This document shows, one piece after another, positions 28,227 to 37,003 of a stretch of DNA of 64,000 bases (positions are counted from its first letter, which is position 1; each line of letters opens with the position of its first letter). Location: assembly GCF_023195695.1 (NCBI RefSeq), contig NZ_JALPQG010000010.1:1-64000 (forward strand), given 5' to 3'. The DNA comes from Aliiroseovarius sp. S1339. GTDB taxonomy: Bacteria > Pseudomonadota > Alphaproteobacteria > Rhodobacterales > Rhodobacteraceae. A program made the position numbers and the translations under genes. A model generated the notes under the pieces. It searched no databases. It worked only from the letters and a program-made list of their open reading frames with translations, and was not told where the DNA came from.

Positions 28227-28998
28227 TTTTCCACATCTCCTCAAGCCGGCGTTTGTCCGCCAGGTGATCCATACAATACCAAAAGCCCGGATGACGATAT
28301 GCCATCAGCTCGCCCATTTCCATGAGCTTGGGCAGCGGGCCTTCTTCCCACATAATCTCGTCGCCATTCACATCGGCGACAGCGTCGAAGACTTCAGGCT
28401 CCAACACAAAAAAACCACCGTTGATCCAGTCCACGGCCGTTTCAGGCTTTTCTTCGAACCCATTGACCTGCCCGTCCTCTTCGACTGACAGATGGCCAAA
28501 GGTGGTCAGCGGGCGCACCATCGTCATCGTGGCCAGTTTGCCGTGCGACTTGTGAAACGCGAGCAATGCGTCAACATCGACATTCGAGACGCCATCGCCG
28601 TAAGTCAGCATGAAGGTTTCGCCACCCAGATAGGGTTCCAGCCGCGCCAGACGCCCGCCGGTCATGGTGTCAATGCCCGTATCAATCAGATCAATCGTCC
28701 ACGGCGGGACAGGGGCTTGATCATGTTCGTTGCCTTCGGGTTCACCGAACAATTCGCGATTTTCAAAATCCACCCGCAAATTACCGCTATATTGGCACAG
28801 GTCTGATACATATTTCTTGATCTGATCGCCCATATATCCAAGCGCCAGCACAAAGTCGTGGTGCCCATAGGTCGAATAATGCTGCATAATGTGCCATAAA
28901 ATTGGCCGGTTTGCGACTTCGACCAGCGGTTTCGGGCGAACGTGGGTTTCTTCAATCAACCGCGATCCCTTACCGCCCGCAAAAATTACCGTTTTCAA
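28087..28998 (-). CDS. rfbF: Glucose-1-phosphate cytidylyltransferase
   Basis: This 303-aa nucleotidyltransferase begins MKTVIFAGGKGSRL with RPKPLVEVANRPILWHIMQH, the signature of RfbF/DdhA, which makes CDP-glucose from CTP and glucose 1-phosphate. TYGDGVSNVDVDALLAFHKS holds the metal-binding Asp, and GFEEKPETAVDWINGGFFVL is the sugar-binding block. The family normally ends soon after the GFWYCMDHLADKRRLEEMW segment, at about 257 residues. Here a tail of about 40 further residues is encoded across the start of the next gene in another frame, with sequence that is not family-like. A lost stop or small frameshift near the end is therefore likely. Confidence 0.87.
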   Translation of the reverse strand: MKTVIFAGGKGSRLIEETHVRPKPLVEVANRPILWHIMQHYSTYGHHDFVLALGYMGDQIKKYVSDLCQYSGNLRVDFENRELFGEPEGNEHDQAPVPPWTIDLIDTGIDTMTGGRLARLEPYLGGETFMLTYGDGVSNVDVDALLAFHKSHGKLATMTMVRPLTTFGHLSVEEDGQVNGFEEKPETAVDWINGGFFVLEPEVFDAVADVNGDEIMWEEGPLPKLMEMGELMAYRHPGFWYCMDHLADKRRLEEMWKNGNRPWATWENETSASNGASRLRGDGHRPGIGRGGNPGDWVRYKSL

Positions 28999-29467
28999 TA
29001 TTTCCTCCTCAAAAAAACCTGCGCCTTACTAAAAAATACAACTAACACCTAAATAAAAAATCTCCCAACTTTTTGCGCGAACGCAGCCATTGGCGACAAA
29101 AAATGATCTTGCTCCCTTATACCGAGCATCACATGAGCGGACAATAACATTAGAGAAAACACAAGCTTGGCAGGCCGAAGACTCCCGCCCCGAAGCATCC
29201 CGGTGCTTGATGACCCGTGATCGGCAGAGCGGTCGAACTCGATTCCTTCAACGGCCGCCCACCCTGCGCCCACCAAGACGCCCTGTTGTCCGCGCGGACC
29301 GTAACGCATCGTGGGAAAATAAAGTGCCGCACGGATACAAGCATTGCAAAAACAATGATTTAGCTGCCAACCTCTCTTTTTCGTGAGTTTCGTTGACATA
29401 TATCAAGACGCGCGCCGCCCGTTCCCGCCATCTTCACATTGCCTCACCAAGCAAATGGAGAGTGATC
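28999..29467. other. Intergenic region upstream of nirS
   Basis: This is about 470 bp between the divergent rfbF and nirS genes. The rfbF-proximal 60 bp is AT-rich and probably carries its promoter. The nirS-proximal end holds an FNR-type palindrome, listed separately. No open frame with coding character was found on either strand. Confidence 0.7.
29393..29406. promoter_or_regulatory. FNR/NnrR-type box upstream of nirS
   Basis: TTGACATATATCAA has the TTGAY-N4-RTCAA form of CRP/FNR-family sites used by FNR, Dnr and NnrR regulators. Its 3' edge is 61 bp before the nirS ATG. It probably makes the nir operon respond to low oxygen and nitric oxide. Confidence 0.82.
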
Positions 29468-31144
29468 ATGTCACTTGGAACCACCCAAAAGAATATCCGC
29501 AGCTCGCTAGGGATTGGCTTAGCCATGATGCTCGGCAGCGTCGCTCTGCCAGCAATGGCTGAAGGTCCGACCCTCAGCGAAGAAGCATTTGATGCTTCGA
29601 AGCAACTTTATTTTGAACAATGTGCCGGTTGTCACGGCGTGCTCCGTAAGGGCGCGACAGGCAAAAGCCTTGAACCGGTTGTGAAAACCACTGCCGACGA
29701 TGGCACGGTAACAGAAAGCGGCACGCTTAAACTCGGCCAGGAACGTCTTGAAAAGATTATTACCTGGGGCACCGAAGGCGGCATGAACAACTTCTCGGAC
29801 ATTATGACCGAGGAGCAGATCAAAGACATGGCGACCTATATCCAAATGGATCCGCCCAAGCCGCCAGAAATGTCGCTGGCTCAGATGAAAGAGACCCGCA
29901 AGGTCTATGTCGAAGAAGCCGACTACCCGACCGAGCCGCTGCATGGCCGCAACTGGGAAAACTTCTTCGTCGTCATCGAACGTGACGCTGGTAAAGTTGC
30001 CATCGTTGACGGTGACACCAAAGAGGTGCTGACACACATCCCGACCGGCTATGCCGTGCACGTGATCAAAGCGTCAGAGCACCACAAGATCACCGAACCC
30101 GAACAGCCCGGCCGCTTCTGGTACACGATGGGCCGCGACGGCAAGATGACCAAGATCGACCTGTGGCAAACACCGGACAAGATGTTGGTTTCCGAAGTCA
30201 AAGTTGCCTATGACGCACGTGACGTTGCCGTATCCGGCGATGGTAAATACGTCATCGGTGGCGGCTACTGGCCTCCGCACTTCGTGATCGCGGATGCTGT
30301 GACCATGGAACCGCTGAAGGTCGTATCGACCCGCGGCGTGAACGTGGACGGCGACTATGTGGAAGAAGCCCGTGTGGCAGCCATCTACACCACGCCCAAT
30401 GAAACCAGCTGGCTGGTTGCAGTGAAAGAGCTGGGGCAGATGTGGCAGGTTGACTACTCCGACCTGGAAAACCTGCGGATCGACAAGATCGACTCGGCCA
30501 AGTTCCTGCACGATGGGTTCTTTGATCCGACAGGTCGTTACTTCCAGATCGCGGCGAACGCCTCGAACAAGATGGTTGTTGTCGACACCAAGGAACGCAA
30601 GCTGGAAGCCATGATCGACGTTGCCGCGCTGCCGCACCCCGGTCCCGGCGCCAACTGGATCGACCCGAACTGTGGCCCGGTTGCAGGCACCACCCACCTG
30701 GGTGTTGGCACTGTGACGGTCTGGGGCAACGACCCCGAAGGTCGCCCGGACGAAGCTTGGAAAACCTGCTACGAAGTTGAAACTGACGGCGCTGGCCTGT
30801 TTGTCCGGACCCACCCGAACTCCAAGTATGTTTGGGCGGATCAGACAAAACACCCCGAGCCTGAAATTCAGCAATCTGTTCAGGTCATCTCGAAAGAGAC
30901 AGGTGAAATCGTGAAAACGATCCAGCTGACAGAACAAGAAGGCCACGCCGCTGTGCACTTCGAGTTCAACGCAGACGGCACCGAAGTTTGGGTGTCGAAC
31001 TGGAACCTGGCAGACTCGCTTGAGCCGAACGGTGAGATCGTGATCTACGACGCCGAGACGCTGGAAGAAAAAGCCCGCGTGAAGGGTCTGTTTGCCCCGA
31101 CCGGCAAGTTCAACGTCTTCAACCGGTCGAACCACGTCACCTAA
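29468..31144 (+). CDS. nirS: Cytochrome cd1 nitrite reductase
   Basis: This 558-aa periplasmic enzyme reduces nitrite to nitric oxide. A Sec signal (SLGIGLAMMLGSVALPAMAE) precedes a cytochrome c domain with CAGCH at residues 52-56. It is followed by the eight-bladed d1-heme propeller (DGKYVIGGGYWPPHFVIADA). LPHPGPGANW and GTTHLGVGTV supply the two conserved active-site histidines of cd1 enzymes. The ATG at 29468 is chosen because the signal peptide starts there; an upstream in-frame codon at 29393 lies inside the FNR box. Accessory genes for heme d1 follow on the same strand. The paralogous nirN lies at 39128. Confidence 0.97.
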   Translation: MSLGTTQKNIRSSLGIGLAMMLGSVALPAMAEGPTLSEEAFDASKQLYFEQCAGCHGVLRKGATGKSLEPVVKTTADDGTVTESGTLKLGQERLEKIITWGTEGGMNNFSDIMTEEQIKDMATYIQMDPPKPPEMSLAQMKETRKVYVEEADYPTEPLHGRNWENFFVVIERDAGKVAIVDGDTKEVLTHIPTGYAVHVIKASEHHKITEPEQPGRFWYTMGRDGKMTKIDLWQTPDKMLVSEVKVAYDARDVAVSGDGKYVIGGGYWPPHFVIADAVTMEPLKVVSTRGVNVDGDYVEEARVAAIYTTPNETSWLVAVKELGQMWQVDYSDLENLRIDKIDSAKFLHDGFFDPTGRYFQIAANASNKMVVVDTKERKLEAMIDVAALPHPGPGANWIDPNCGPVAGTTHLGVGTVTVWGNDPEGRPDEAWKTCYEVETDGAGLFVRTHPNSKYVWADQTKHPEPEIQQSVQVISKETGEIVKTIQLTEQEGHAAVHFEFNADGTEVWVSNWNLADSLEPNGEIVIYDAETLEEKARVKGLFAPTGKFNVFNRSNHVT

Positions 31145-31165
31145 GGGTGAGTTGAAAAAGAACCC

Positions 31166-31196
31166 AAGGGGGCGGGCACAGCGCCCGCCCCTTTTC
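31166..31196 (+). terminator. Intrinsic terminator or attenuator after nirS
   Basis: GGGGCGGGC (31169-31177) pairs perfectly with GCCCGCCCC (31183-31191) and is followed by TTTTCT. It lies 22 bp after nirS. It would lower expression of the downstream genes relative to nirS, as is often seen for the highly expressed first gene. Confidence 0.85.
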
Positions 31197-31248
31197 TAAT
31201 GACTGGTCTGAGCACGGACCAAACACGAAGCCAGAACGGAGCCTGGAC

Positions 31249-33078
31249 ATGTCCCAGACCAACGGTAGCGACCCGAAAAAGCCAATCTGGCGCCGGTATT
31301 TCCTGTGGGGAATGCCGCTTGCCGGTATCGCGGGCGTCTTTGTCGCCGGCATTATCTTCTGGGGTGGTTTCAACACCGCCATGGAAGCAACGAACACCAA
31401 AGATTTCTGTATCTCGTGTCACGAGATGGAAGATTTCGTCTATGCAGAATACCAGGGCACCATTCACGACGTGAACCGCTCGGGCGTTGGCGCGGTCTGC
31501 TCAGACTGCCACGTCCCGAAGGACTGGACCCACAAGATGATCCGCAAGATCAAAGCTTCAAGGGAACTTTGGGGCAAAATGGTCGGGACCATCAACACAG
31601 AAGAGAAATTTGAAGCCAAGCGTCTTCATCTGGCGATGAACGAATGGGAACGGATGAAGGCCACTGACAGCCGCGAATGCCGCAACTGTCACCACTTCGA
31701 TTCGATGATGCCCGAATTTCAAGCCCCCCGTGCGCGACAGCAGCACCTGAACGCGATGGAAACCGGACAGACTTGTATCGACTGCCACAAAGGTATTGCG
31801 CACTCGGACGCGCGTAGCCGTGCGGACGAAGATTATCTGGAAGCGCTGGAAGCGCCGAACCCGAAGTTCATTCGCGAGATTCCGCAAGCCTATCTGGACA
31901 GCCTTGCCCGGGTCGAGGCCAAGGAAGCCGAAGAAGAAGCTGCACGCAAAGCCGAATCTGACGCCGCTCAGGCGCGTGTCATGGCCGCGGTTGAGGCCGC
32001 ACGCGCCGATGAACGCGCCAAGGTCGAAGCCGAAATGGCAGGCTCCGAAGCGGATGCGCCCGCCAGTGGTGACACCGGTGACTCTGGTGGCGCAAGCGCC
32101 GGTGGCACGGTCGGTGCCAATGTCGATTGGGATGCTGTTGCAGCAACCGACATGACGCTGTTCTATCCGGGTCAAGCCTCGTTTGAATGGGTGCAGAACG
32201 GCAAAACCCATGGTGGCGCACGGCCTTTGACCAAAGGTGGCGACAAATGTTCGACCTGTCACGCCAAAGAGCTTGAAACCATCGGCAACAAGATCGTCGC
32301 TGGCAAAGACGAAGGTGGGCTGGAGCCGACCCCGATCCCCGGCAAGCGCGGCACGATCGCAGCATCCCTGAAGGCCACATATGACGATGAAAACGTCTAT
32401 TTCCGCCTGCAATGGATGGATGCAGGTCACACCCCTGCCCCGTTTGTTGACGGCGGCAAGATGGACCCGGACAACCAAGTCAAGGTTGGCATGATGATCG
32501 CGGGAACTGGCATCGAAATGGGTGATCAAGTGGGCTGCTGGGCATCTTGCCACGCCGACAACACCTATATGCCTTTCGCACCGGAAGCGGACGCGATCGC
32601 CGCCAGCGGTGATGTGGCCGCCCAACTTCAGGCCGACACCACCATCACCAAGTACCTGTCCGAAAGCCGCACTGACATCGAGATCCGAGGTCGCGGTGAC
32701 AAGGCGCTGGGTGGCTGGGACAAGGTGAAAGATCCTGCTGAAATCGACCAGCTTCTGGCCGATGGCACCTTCCTTGATCTGATGCGCGTCTATGCAGATG
32801 GCACAGCCGAAAACGGCTATCTTCTGCAAAACCGGGTGGTGAATGACGGTGAAATGGCGGGCGAGGCCAACTTGGCTGCCGATGGCACCTGGACGGTCAC
32901 CTTCTCGCGGCCGTTGGTCGGTGGCGAAGGCGATGTCGCGCTGGAAGCAGGCAAGACCTACACGGTCGGCTTCGCGATCCACGATGACTTCACAGCGGCA
33001 CGTTTCCACCATGTAACGCTGGACACCAGCCTTGCGCTGGACAATCCAGACGCCGCGATTAACGTGGTCAAGCAATAA
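31249..33078 (+). CDS. NapC/NirT-type tetraheme cytochrome fused to ethylbenzene-dehydrogenase-like heme domain
   Basis: This is a 609-aa multiheme protein. Residues about 17-40 form one membrane anchor. Four heme motifs, CISCH, CSDCH, CRNCH and CIDCH, lie in residues about 54-185, as in NapC/NirT quinol dehydrogenases. A charged Ala/Glu-rich coiled-coil-like linker (AEEEAARKAESDAAQARVMA) leads to a C-terminal region of about 310 residues. That region has CSTCH, a six-residue CWASCH (CxxxCH spacing), and beta-rich sequence like the DMSO-reductase/ethylbenzene-dehydrogenase gamma domain (SLKATYDDENVYFRLQWMDA). It likely carries electrons from quinol to periplasmic nitrite reductase or its partners. 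The fusion and the odd sixth heme site are unusual. Confidence 0.82.
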   Translation: MSQTNGSDPKKPIWRRYFLWGMPLAGIAGVFVAGIIFWGGFNTAMEATNTKDFCISCHEMEDFVYAEYQGTIHDVNRSGVGAVCSDCHVPKDWTHKMIRKIKASRELWGKMVGTINTEEKFEAKRLHLAMNEWERMKATDSRECRNCHHFDSMMPEFQAPRARQQHLNAMETGQTCIDCHKGIAHSDARSRADEDYLEALEAPNPKFIREIPQAYLDSLARVEAKEAEEEAARKAESDAAQARVMAAVEAARADERAKVEAEMAGSEADAPASGDTGDSGGASAGGTVGANVDWDAVAATDMTLFYPGQASFEWVQNGKTHGGARPLTKGGDKCSTCHAKELETIGNKIVAGKDEGGLEPTPIPGKRGTIAASLKATYDDENVYFRLQWMDAGHTPAPFVDGGKMDPDNQVKVGMMIAGTGIEMGDQVGCWASCHADNTYMPFAPEADAIAASGDVAAQLQADTTITKYLSESRTDIEIRGRGDKALGGWDKVKDPAEIDQLLADGTFLDLMRVYADGTAENGYLLQNRVVNDGEMAGEANLAADGTWTVTFSRPLVGGEGDVALEAGKTYTVGFAIHDDFTAARFHHVTLDTSLALDNPDAAINVVKQ

Positions 33079-33086
33079 CAAACTGC

Positions 33087-33113
33087 GCTGCGGCCGCCCC
33101 AACCGGCCGCAGC
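33087..33113 (+). other. Strong hairpin between multiheme and cupredoxin genes
   Basis: GCTGCGGCCG (33087-33096) and CGGCCGCAGC (33104-33113) form a perfect 10-bp stem with a 7-base loop. No U-tract follows, so it is more likely a transcript-processing or stabilising element than a terminator. It lies between the two coding regions in the short gap. Confidence 0.6.
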
Positions 33114-33145
33114 GTCATTGATCCGAGGTTCAGAAAGGAAAGCTG

Positions 33146-33565
33146 ATGAAACGCTCACTTGCCGCACTTGCCCTGTCCTCAACCGCCGTGTTTTGCACGG
33201 TTTTTCCCGTTTTGGCAGAGGACGACAAAAAAGCCGCCATTTGCGCCGAGGCCGAAGAACGCTATGTTGAACTGTTCGGCGCGCCCTCAGACGAAGCCGA
33301 CGGCGTCACAATCGTCAAAATGTATAAATACAATTTCTGCCCCGGCGAACTGGTCGTGCCCGTCGGCACCACTGTGCGTTGGGTCAATGTGGACAAACGC
33401 ACAAGCCACAGCGTGATTGTTCCCAACGAGCCCGAGAGCGACCGCGCTTTCCCGGAAGAAACCATCGAATACACCTTTCTGACCGAAGGCGACCAGGAAT
33501 ACCTTTGTGGACCCCATTGGGAAACGCAAAAGATGATCGGCATGGTCACGGTCACCTCAAAATAA
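33146..33565 (+). CDS. Periplasmic cupredoxin (type 1 copper protein)
   Basis: This 139-aa protein has a Sec signal (KRSLAALALSSTAVFCTVFP). Its beta-barrel carries type 1 copper ligands: a His in KRTSHSVIVPNEP and Cys, His and Met in YLCGPHWETQKMIGM. The C-x2-H-x5-M spacing near the C-terminus fits plastocyanin/pseudoazurin-like electron carriers. AAAGGA lies six bases before the ATG. Its place between the multiheme reductase subunit and nirE suggests it donates electrons to NirS or accepts them from the quinol dehydrogenase. The family is clear; its partner is inferred. Confidence 0.8.
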   Translation: MKRSLAALALSSTAVFCTVFPVLAEDDKKAAICAEAEERYVELFGAPSDEADGVTIVKMYKYNFCPGELVVPVGTTVRWVNVDKRTSHSVIVPNEPESDRAFPEETIEYTFLTEGDQEYLCGPHWETQKMIGMVTVTSK

Positions 33566-33626
33566 TCCTTTGAATAAAAGCACTTGAATTTATTCACGTG
33601 TTAAGGTGCTTCGAAAACGGCGCGCC

Positions 33627-33640
33627 TTGCTTTATATCAA
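33627..33640. promoter_or_regulatory. FNR/NnrR-type box upstream of nirE
   Basis: TTGCTTTATATCAA keeps the outer TTG and CAA of the FNR family at the standard spacing of eight and one full half-site, ATCAA. It lies 150 bp before nirE, where a second nir transcription unit for heme d1 synthesis may begin. Confidence 0.6.
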
Positions 33641-33790
33641 GGAAGGACATCACAGGGCGGGCCATCTTATCCTCACAATCCGGCCCAAGCCTCACCCGCT
33701 GGCGATGTCTATCTTCTGACGCATGTTTGATGCTGTCACTCTCCTCGGGTATCTGGCTTCCAGCCATCCATAGGACGAGCGAGATATACC

Positions 33791-34555
33791 ATGACCGGCA
33801 AAATTTATCTGATCGGCGCAGGCCCCGGAGACCCGGAGCTGATGACCATGAAAGCCATCCGTATGCTGAAAGACGCAGACGTGGTGGTGTATGACCGGCT
33901 GGTGTCCGACGACATCGTTGCCATGGCAAAACCCGGGGCCGAGATGATATTCGTCGGCAAAGCCTCGAACTGCCACACGGTATCGCAAAGCCGGATCAAC
34001 GAAATACTGGTCGAAAAGGCGCGCGCCGGGCACAACGTGGCCCGACTGAAAGGTGGCGATCCCCTGATCTTTGGGCGCGGCTCGGAAGAAGCTGGCTATG
34101 TCGTATCGCAAGGGGTCGAAGTCGAATATGCCCCCGGCATTACCGCCGCCCAAGGTGCGTCCAGCGTAACCGGCGTGCCGCTGACCCACCGCGGTCTGGC
34201 CACCGGCGTTCAATATGTCACCGGCCACCGTCAGGCTGACAATGTGCTGGACCTCGATTGGAAACGTCTGGCCAATCCCGACACGACGCTGGTTGTCTAT
34301 ATGGGTGTCGCCAACATCGGTCAGATCGCCATGGGCCTGATGACCGAAGGCTTGCCCGGAACAACCCCCGTTTTGGCGGTTTCGCGCGCCTCGACGCCGG
34401 ATGAAAGCCGAATGGTGTCCACCCTTGATCACGTTGCACAAGACGCGCGCAACGCCGGGCTGAAACCCCCGACCCTGTTCATCATCGGCAGAGTTGTGTC
34501 GCTGTATAACGCAGACCTGCTTGACCCCGCCCAAGAGGTTGCCGCCCATGCCTAG
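33791..34555 (+). CDS. nirE: Uroporphyrinogen-III C-methyltransferase (heme d1 pathway)
   Basis: This 254-aa SAM-dependent methyltransferase matches SUMT/CobA. IYLIGAGPGDPELMTMKAIR is the N-terminal signature, VARLKGGDPLIFGRGSEEAG is the diagnostic central motif, and GITAAQGASSVTGVPLTHRG follows. It methylates uroporphyrinogen III twice to make precorrin-2, the branch point to siroheme and heme d1. Position at the head of nirC-nirF-nirDL-G-H-J-N identifies it as the dedicated NirE copy. The next gene starts inside its last codons (ATG at 34548), so translation is coupled. Confidence 0.93.
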   Translation: MTGKIYLIGAGPGDPELMTMKAIRMLKDADVVVYDRLVSDDIVAMAKPGAEMIFVGKASNCHTVSQSRINEILVEKARAGHNVARLKGGDPLIFGRGSEEAGYVVSQGVEVEYAPGITAAQGASSVTGVPLTHRGLATGVQYVTGHRQADNVLDLDWKRLANPDTTLVVYMGVANIGQIAMGLMTEGLPGTTPVLAVSRASTPDESRMVSTLDHVAQDARNAGLKPPTLFIIGRVVSLYNADLLDPAQEVAAHA

Positions 34556-34853
34556 CCTTCTGGCCTTGTTGCTTCTGACAGGTGCCGCCCATGCGGGCGA
34601 GGCACCTGTGGACCCGGTCGCGCTTCAGCGTCTGGTGCATCAGGATTGCGGCTCATGCCATGGCTTGACCCTGAAAGGTGGTCTTGGACCCGATATCCGG
34701 GCCGAAACCATCGAACATTACGACGCCGATGTGCTGCAATCTGTCATCCTTGACGGTATCCCCGATACCGCCATGCCCCCTTGGCGCCCGCTGATTTCCG
34801 AGGCCGAAGCGGCCTGGATCGCTGACTATCTGCTGAAAGGCGACACCCAATGA
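34548..34853 (+). CDS. nirC: Periplasmic c-type cytochrome NirC
   Basis: This is a 101-aa monoheme cytochrome with a short signal (PSLLALLLLTGAAHA) and one heme motif, CGSCH, at about residue 34. A Met in PDTAMPPWRPLIS is a likely axial ligand. Small size and location match NirC of other nir clusters, which is thought to donate electrons to NirS or act in d1 maturation. Its ATG overlaps the end of nirE by eight bases, and its TGA overlaps the nirF start (ATGA). Confidence 0.88.
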   Translation: MPSLLALLLLTGAAHAGEAPVDPVALQRLVHQDCGSCHGLTLKGGLGPDIRAETIEHYDADVLQSVILDGIPDTAMPPWRPLISEAEAAWIADYLLKGDTQ

Positions 34854-36001
34854 AATCCCTCATTTCCGCGCTTGCCCTTGCCGCCACCCTTGGCACGGCC
34901 GCGCTTGCCGACACGATTGCAACTGGCGATCTGGGTCTGGTGATTGAACGGGCCAAAGGCTCGGTCCTCTTGGTCGACCAATCCGACCGCGCCTCCATTG
35001 CCCGGATCGAAGGCTTGGGCGATCTGTCCCATGCCTCGATCGTGTATTCATCTGACGAACGCTACGCCTATGTGTTTGGCCGCGACGGCGGGCTGACCAA
35101 GGTCGATATTGTTGAACGCAAGATCGCAAACCGCGTGGTGCAGGGCGGCAACTCCATCGGCGGGGCGATTTCTGACGATGGCAAGCTGGTCGCCGTATCA
35201 AACTATGAACCCGGTGGCGTGCGCATTTTTGACGCCGAGACGCTGGAACTGGTTGCCGACATTCCTACCGAATCGAAGACCATTGGGCTGGTGGACGTCC
35301 CCGGTCGCCGCTTCGTGTTCACCATGTGGGACACCGGCGAGACGTGGATTGCCGATATGTCAAACGGCCCCGAGCCCGAGATCACCAAGATCACCGACAT
35401 GGGCAAAAATCCCTATGACGCGCTGGTCACCGGCAACGGGCGCACATACATCACCGGCCTGTTTGGCGAAGACGGGCTGACCGCGCTGGACCTGTGGGAA
35501 GATGACCCCAAACCCATCCGCGTCATGCCAAACTATGGTCGCGGACAGGAAGAAATGCCGGTTTACAAGATGCCCCACCTCGAAGGCTGGGCGCTGACCG
35601 GATCGGAATTCGTGCTGCCCGCCGTCGGCCACCACGAAGTGCTGTGGGTCGATGCCCAAACGCTGGAAGAAACCGGCCGCACCAAGACCTATTCCCAACC
35701 CGTTTTCGCCATGGCGCGCCCCGATGGGCGTCAGGTCTGGGTCAACTTCGCCCACCCGATGAACGACACCATTCAGGTGATCGACACGGTGACGAAAGAG
35801 GTGATCCACCAGTTCAAACCCGGCCCCGCCGTGCTGCATATGGAGTTCACCCCGCGCGGCCACGAAATCTGGGTCAGCGTGCGTGATGAGAACAAGGTGA
35901 AAATCTATGACACGCACAGCTTCGAACTGCTGCGCGAAATAGACGCCGACAGCCCGTCAGGTATTTTCTTCACCGCCCGCGCACACCGGTTGGGGCTGTA
36001 A
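34850..36001 (+). CDS. nirF: Heme d1 biosynthesis protein NirF
   Basis: This 383-aa protein has a signal peptide ([20 protein letters not shown]) and a beta-propeller related to the d1 domain of NirS (for example SLGVIERAKGS-like first blade, SSDERYAYVFGRDGGLTKVD and ISDDGKLVAVSNYEPGGVRI), but no cytochrome c domain. This is the NirF architecture. NirF is required for a late step of heme d1 formation in the periplasm, converting dihydro-heme d12 precursors or binding heme d1 intermediates. It starts by a four-base overlap with nirC and is followed three bases later by nirDL. Confidence 0.92.
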   Translation: MKSLISALALAATLGTAALADTIATGDLGLVIERAKGSVLLVDQSDRASIARIEGLGDLSHASIVYSSDERYAYVFGRDGGLTKVDIVERKIANRVVQGGNSIGGAISDDGKLVAVSNYEPGGVRIFDAETLELVADIPTESKTIGLVDVPGRRFVFTMWDTGETWIADMSNGPEPEITKITDMGKNPYDALVTGNGRTYITGLFGEDGLTALDLWEDDPKPIRVMPNYGRGQEEMPVYKMPHLEGWALTGSEFVLPAVGHHEVLWVDAQTLEETGRTKTYSQPVFAMARPDGRQVWVNFAHPMNDTIQVIDTVTKEVIHQFKPGPAVLHMEFTPRGHEIWVSVRDENKVKIYDTHSFELLREIDADSPSGIFFTARAHRLGL

Positions 36002-36004
36002 GCG

Positions 36005-37003
36005 ATGAAGGATATCGCCAACCCCATCGACCGTGCCCTGCTGGACGACTGGCAGCGCGACTTTCCCGTGGTGCCCCGCCCCTTCGCCGAGCTGGCAAAA
36101 TCGGCTCGCACGACCGAGGATGACGTGCTGATGCGCCTGTCCGATATGCAGGAAAACGGCACGATCACGCGGGTTGGCGCGACCTGTGCGCCGAACACTC
36201 TGTCGGCGTCGACGCTGGCCGCCGTCGCCGCCCCCGAGGGTCGCATCGAAGAGGTCGCGGCGATCATCAACGAAGACCCCGGCGTCAACCATTCATACGA
36301 GCGCGAGGACCAGTGGAATATCTGGTTCGTCGCCACAGGGTCGGACCGCGACGCGGTGAATGCCTCGCTTGAACGGATATCGGATCGCACCGGCCTGCGG
36401 GTGATCGACCTGCGCCTGATGCAGCCCTTCAACATCGACCTCGGGTTCAAGATGGGCAGCGGCGATACGCCTGTGATGCACAGCGCCCCGCGCGCCTTGG
36501 ATATGTCCGCCATTCGCGAAGGCGACAAAGACCTGATGAATGTGCTGACCAAAGGAATGCCGTTGGTCGCAGCACCTTATGCCGCGATTGGCGACCAACT
36601 TGGCCGCTCGGAAGCCGAGGTTCTGGCCCGCGTCACTGCCTTGATCGAGGCTGGTCTTTTGTCGCGCCTTGGCGTCATCGTGCGCCACCGCAAGTTGGGC
36701 TGGAAATCGAACGCAATGGTTGTCTGGAAGGTGCCGGAAGGCCGCATTTACGAGGCTGGCACCCAACTGGCTGCCCTGCCCGGCGTGACGCTCTGCTATG
36801 AACGCCGCCCGGTCGCCGATGTCTGGCCCTATCGCCTGTATTGCATGATCCACGCCCAATCGCGCGAGGTCGCGATGGCAGTTCTGGACAAGGCCCGCGC
36901 CCTGCCCGCGCTGGAAGGTATCGACCACAAAGTCCTATTCTCCACCCGCTGCTTCCGCCAAACCGGCGCGATGATCGCGAAAGAAAAGGAGGCCGCCGAA
37001 TGA
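36005..37003 (+). CDS. nirD: Siroheme decarboxylase subunit, NirD-NirL fusion
   Basis: This is a 332-aa cytoplasmic protein built from two Lrp/AsnC-like modules of about 160 residues each. The first contains DQWNIWFVATGSDRDAV and the second RRPVADVWPYRLYCMIHAQS. NirD, NirL, NirG and NirH are homologous small proteins that decarboxylate the two acetate side chains of siroheme to give 12,18-didecarboxysiroheme in heme d1 synthesis. Fusion of D and L is known in other Rhodobacterales and Paracoccus. Three bases separate it from nirF, and its stop overlaps nirG by four bases, so translation is coupled. Confidence 0.9.
   Translation: MKDIANPIDRALLDDWQRDFPVVPRPFAELAKSARTTEDDVLMRLSDMQENGTITRVGATCAPNTLSASTLAAVAAPEGRIEEVAAIINEDPGVNHSYEREDQWNIWFVATGSDRDAVNASLERISDRTGLRVIDLRLMQPFNIDLGFKMGSGDTPVMHSAPRALDMSAIREGDKDLMNVLTKGMPLVAAPYAAIGDQLGRSEAEVLARVTALIEAGLLSRLGVIVRHRKLGWKSNAMVVWKVPEGRIYEAGTQLAALPGVTLCYERRPVADVWPYRLYCMIHAQSREVAMAVLDKARALPALEGIDHKVLFSTRCFRQTGAMIAKEKEAAE

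Noticed and set aside
31558-33102. Long open frame of 514 codons on the minus strand opposite the multiheme protein gene
   Set aside because: It mirrors a clear cytochrome gene with heme motifs and a membrane anchor on the plus strand. High GC at third positions creates such antisense frames. Its translation has no domain-like features.
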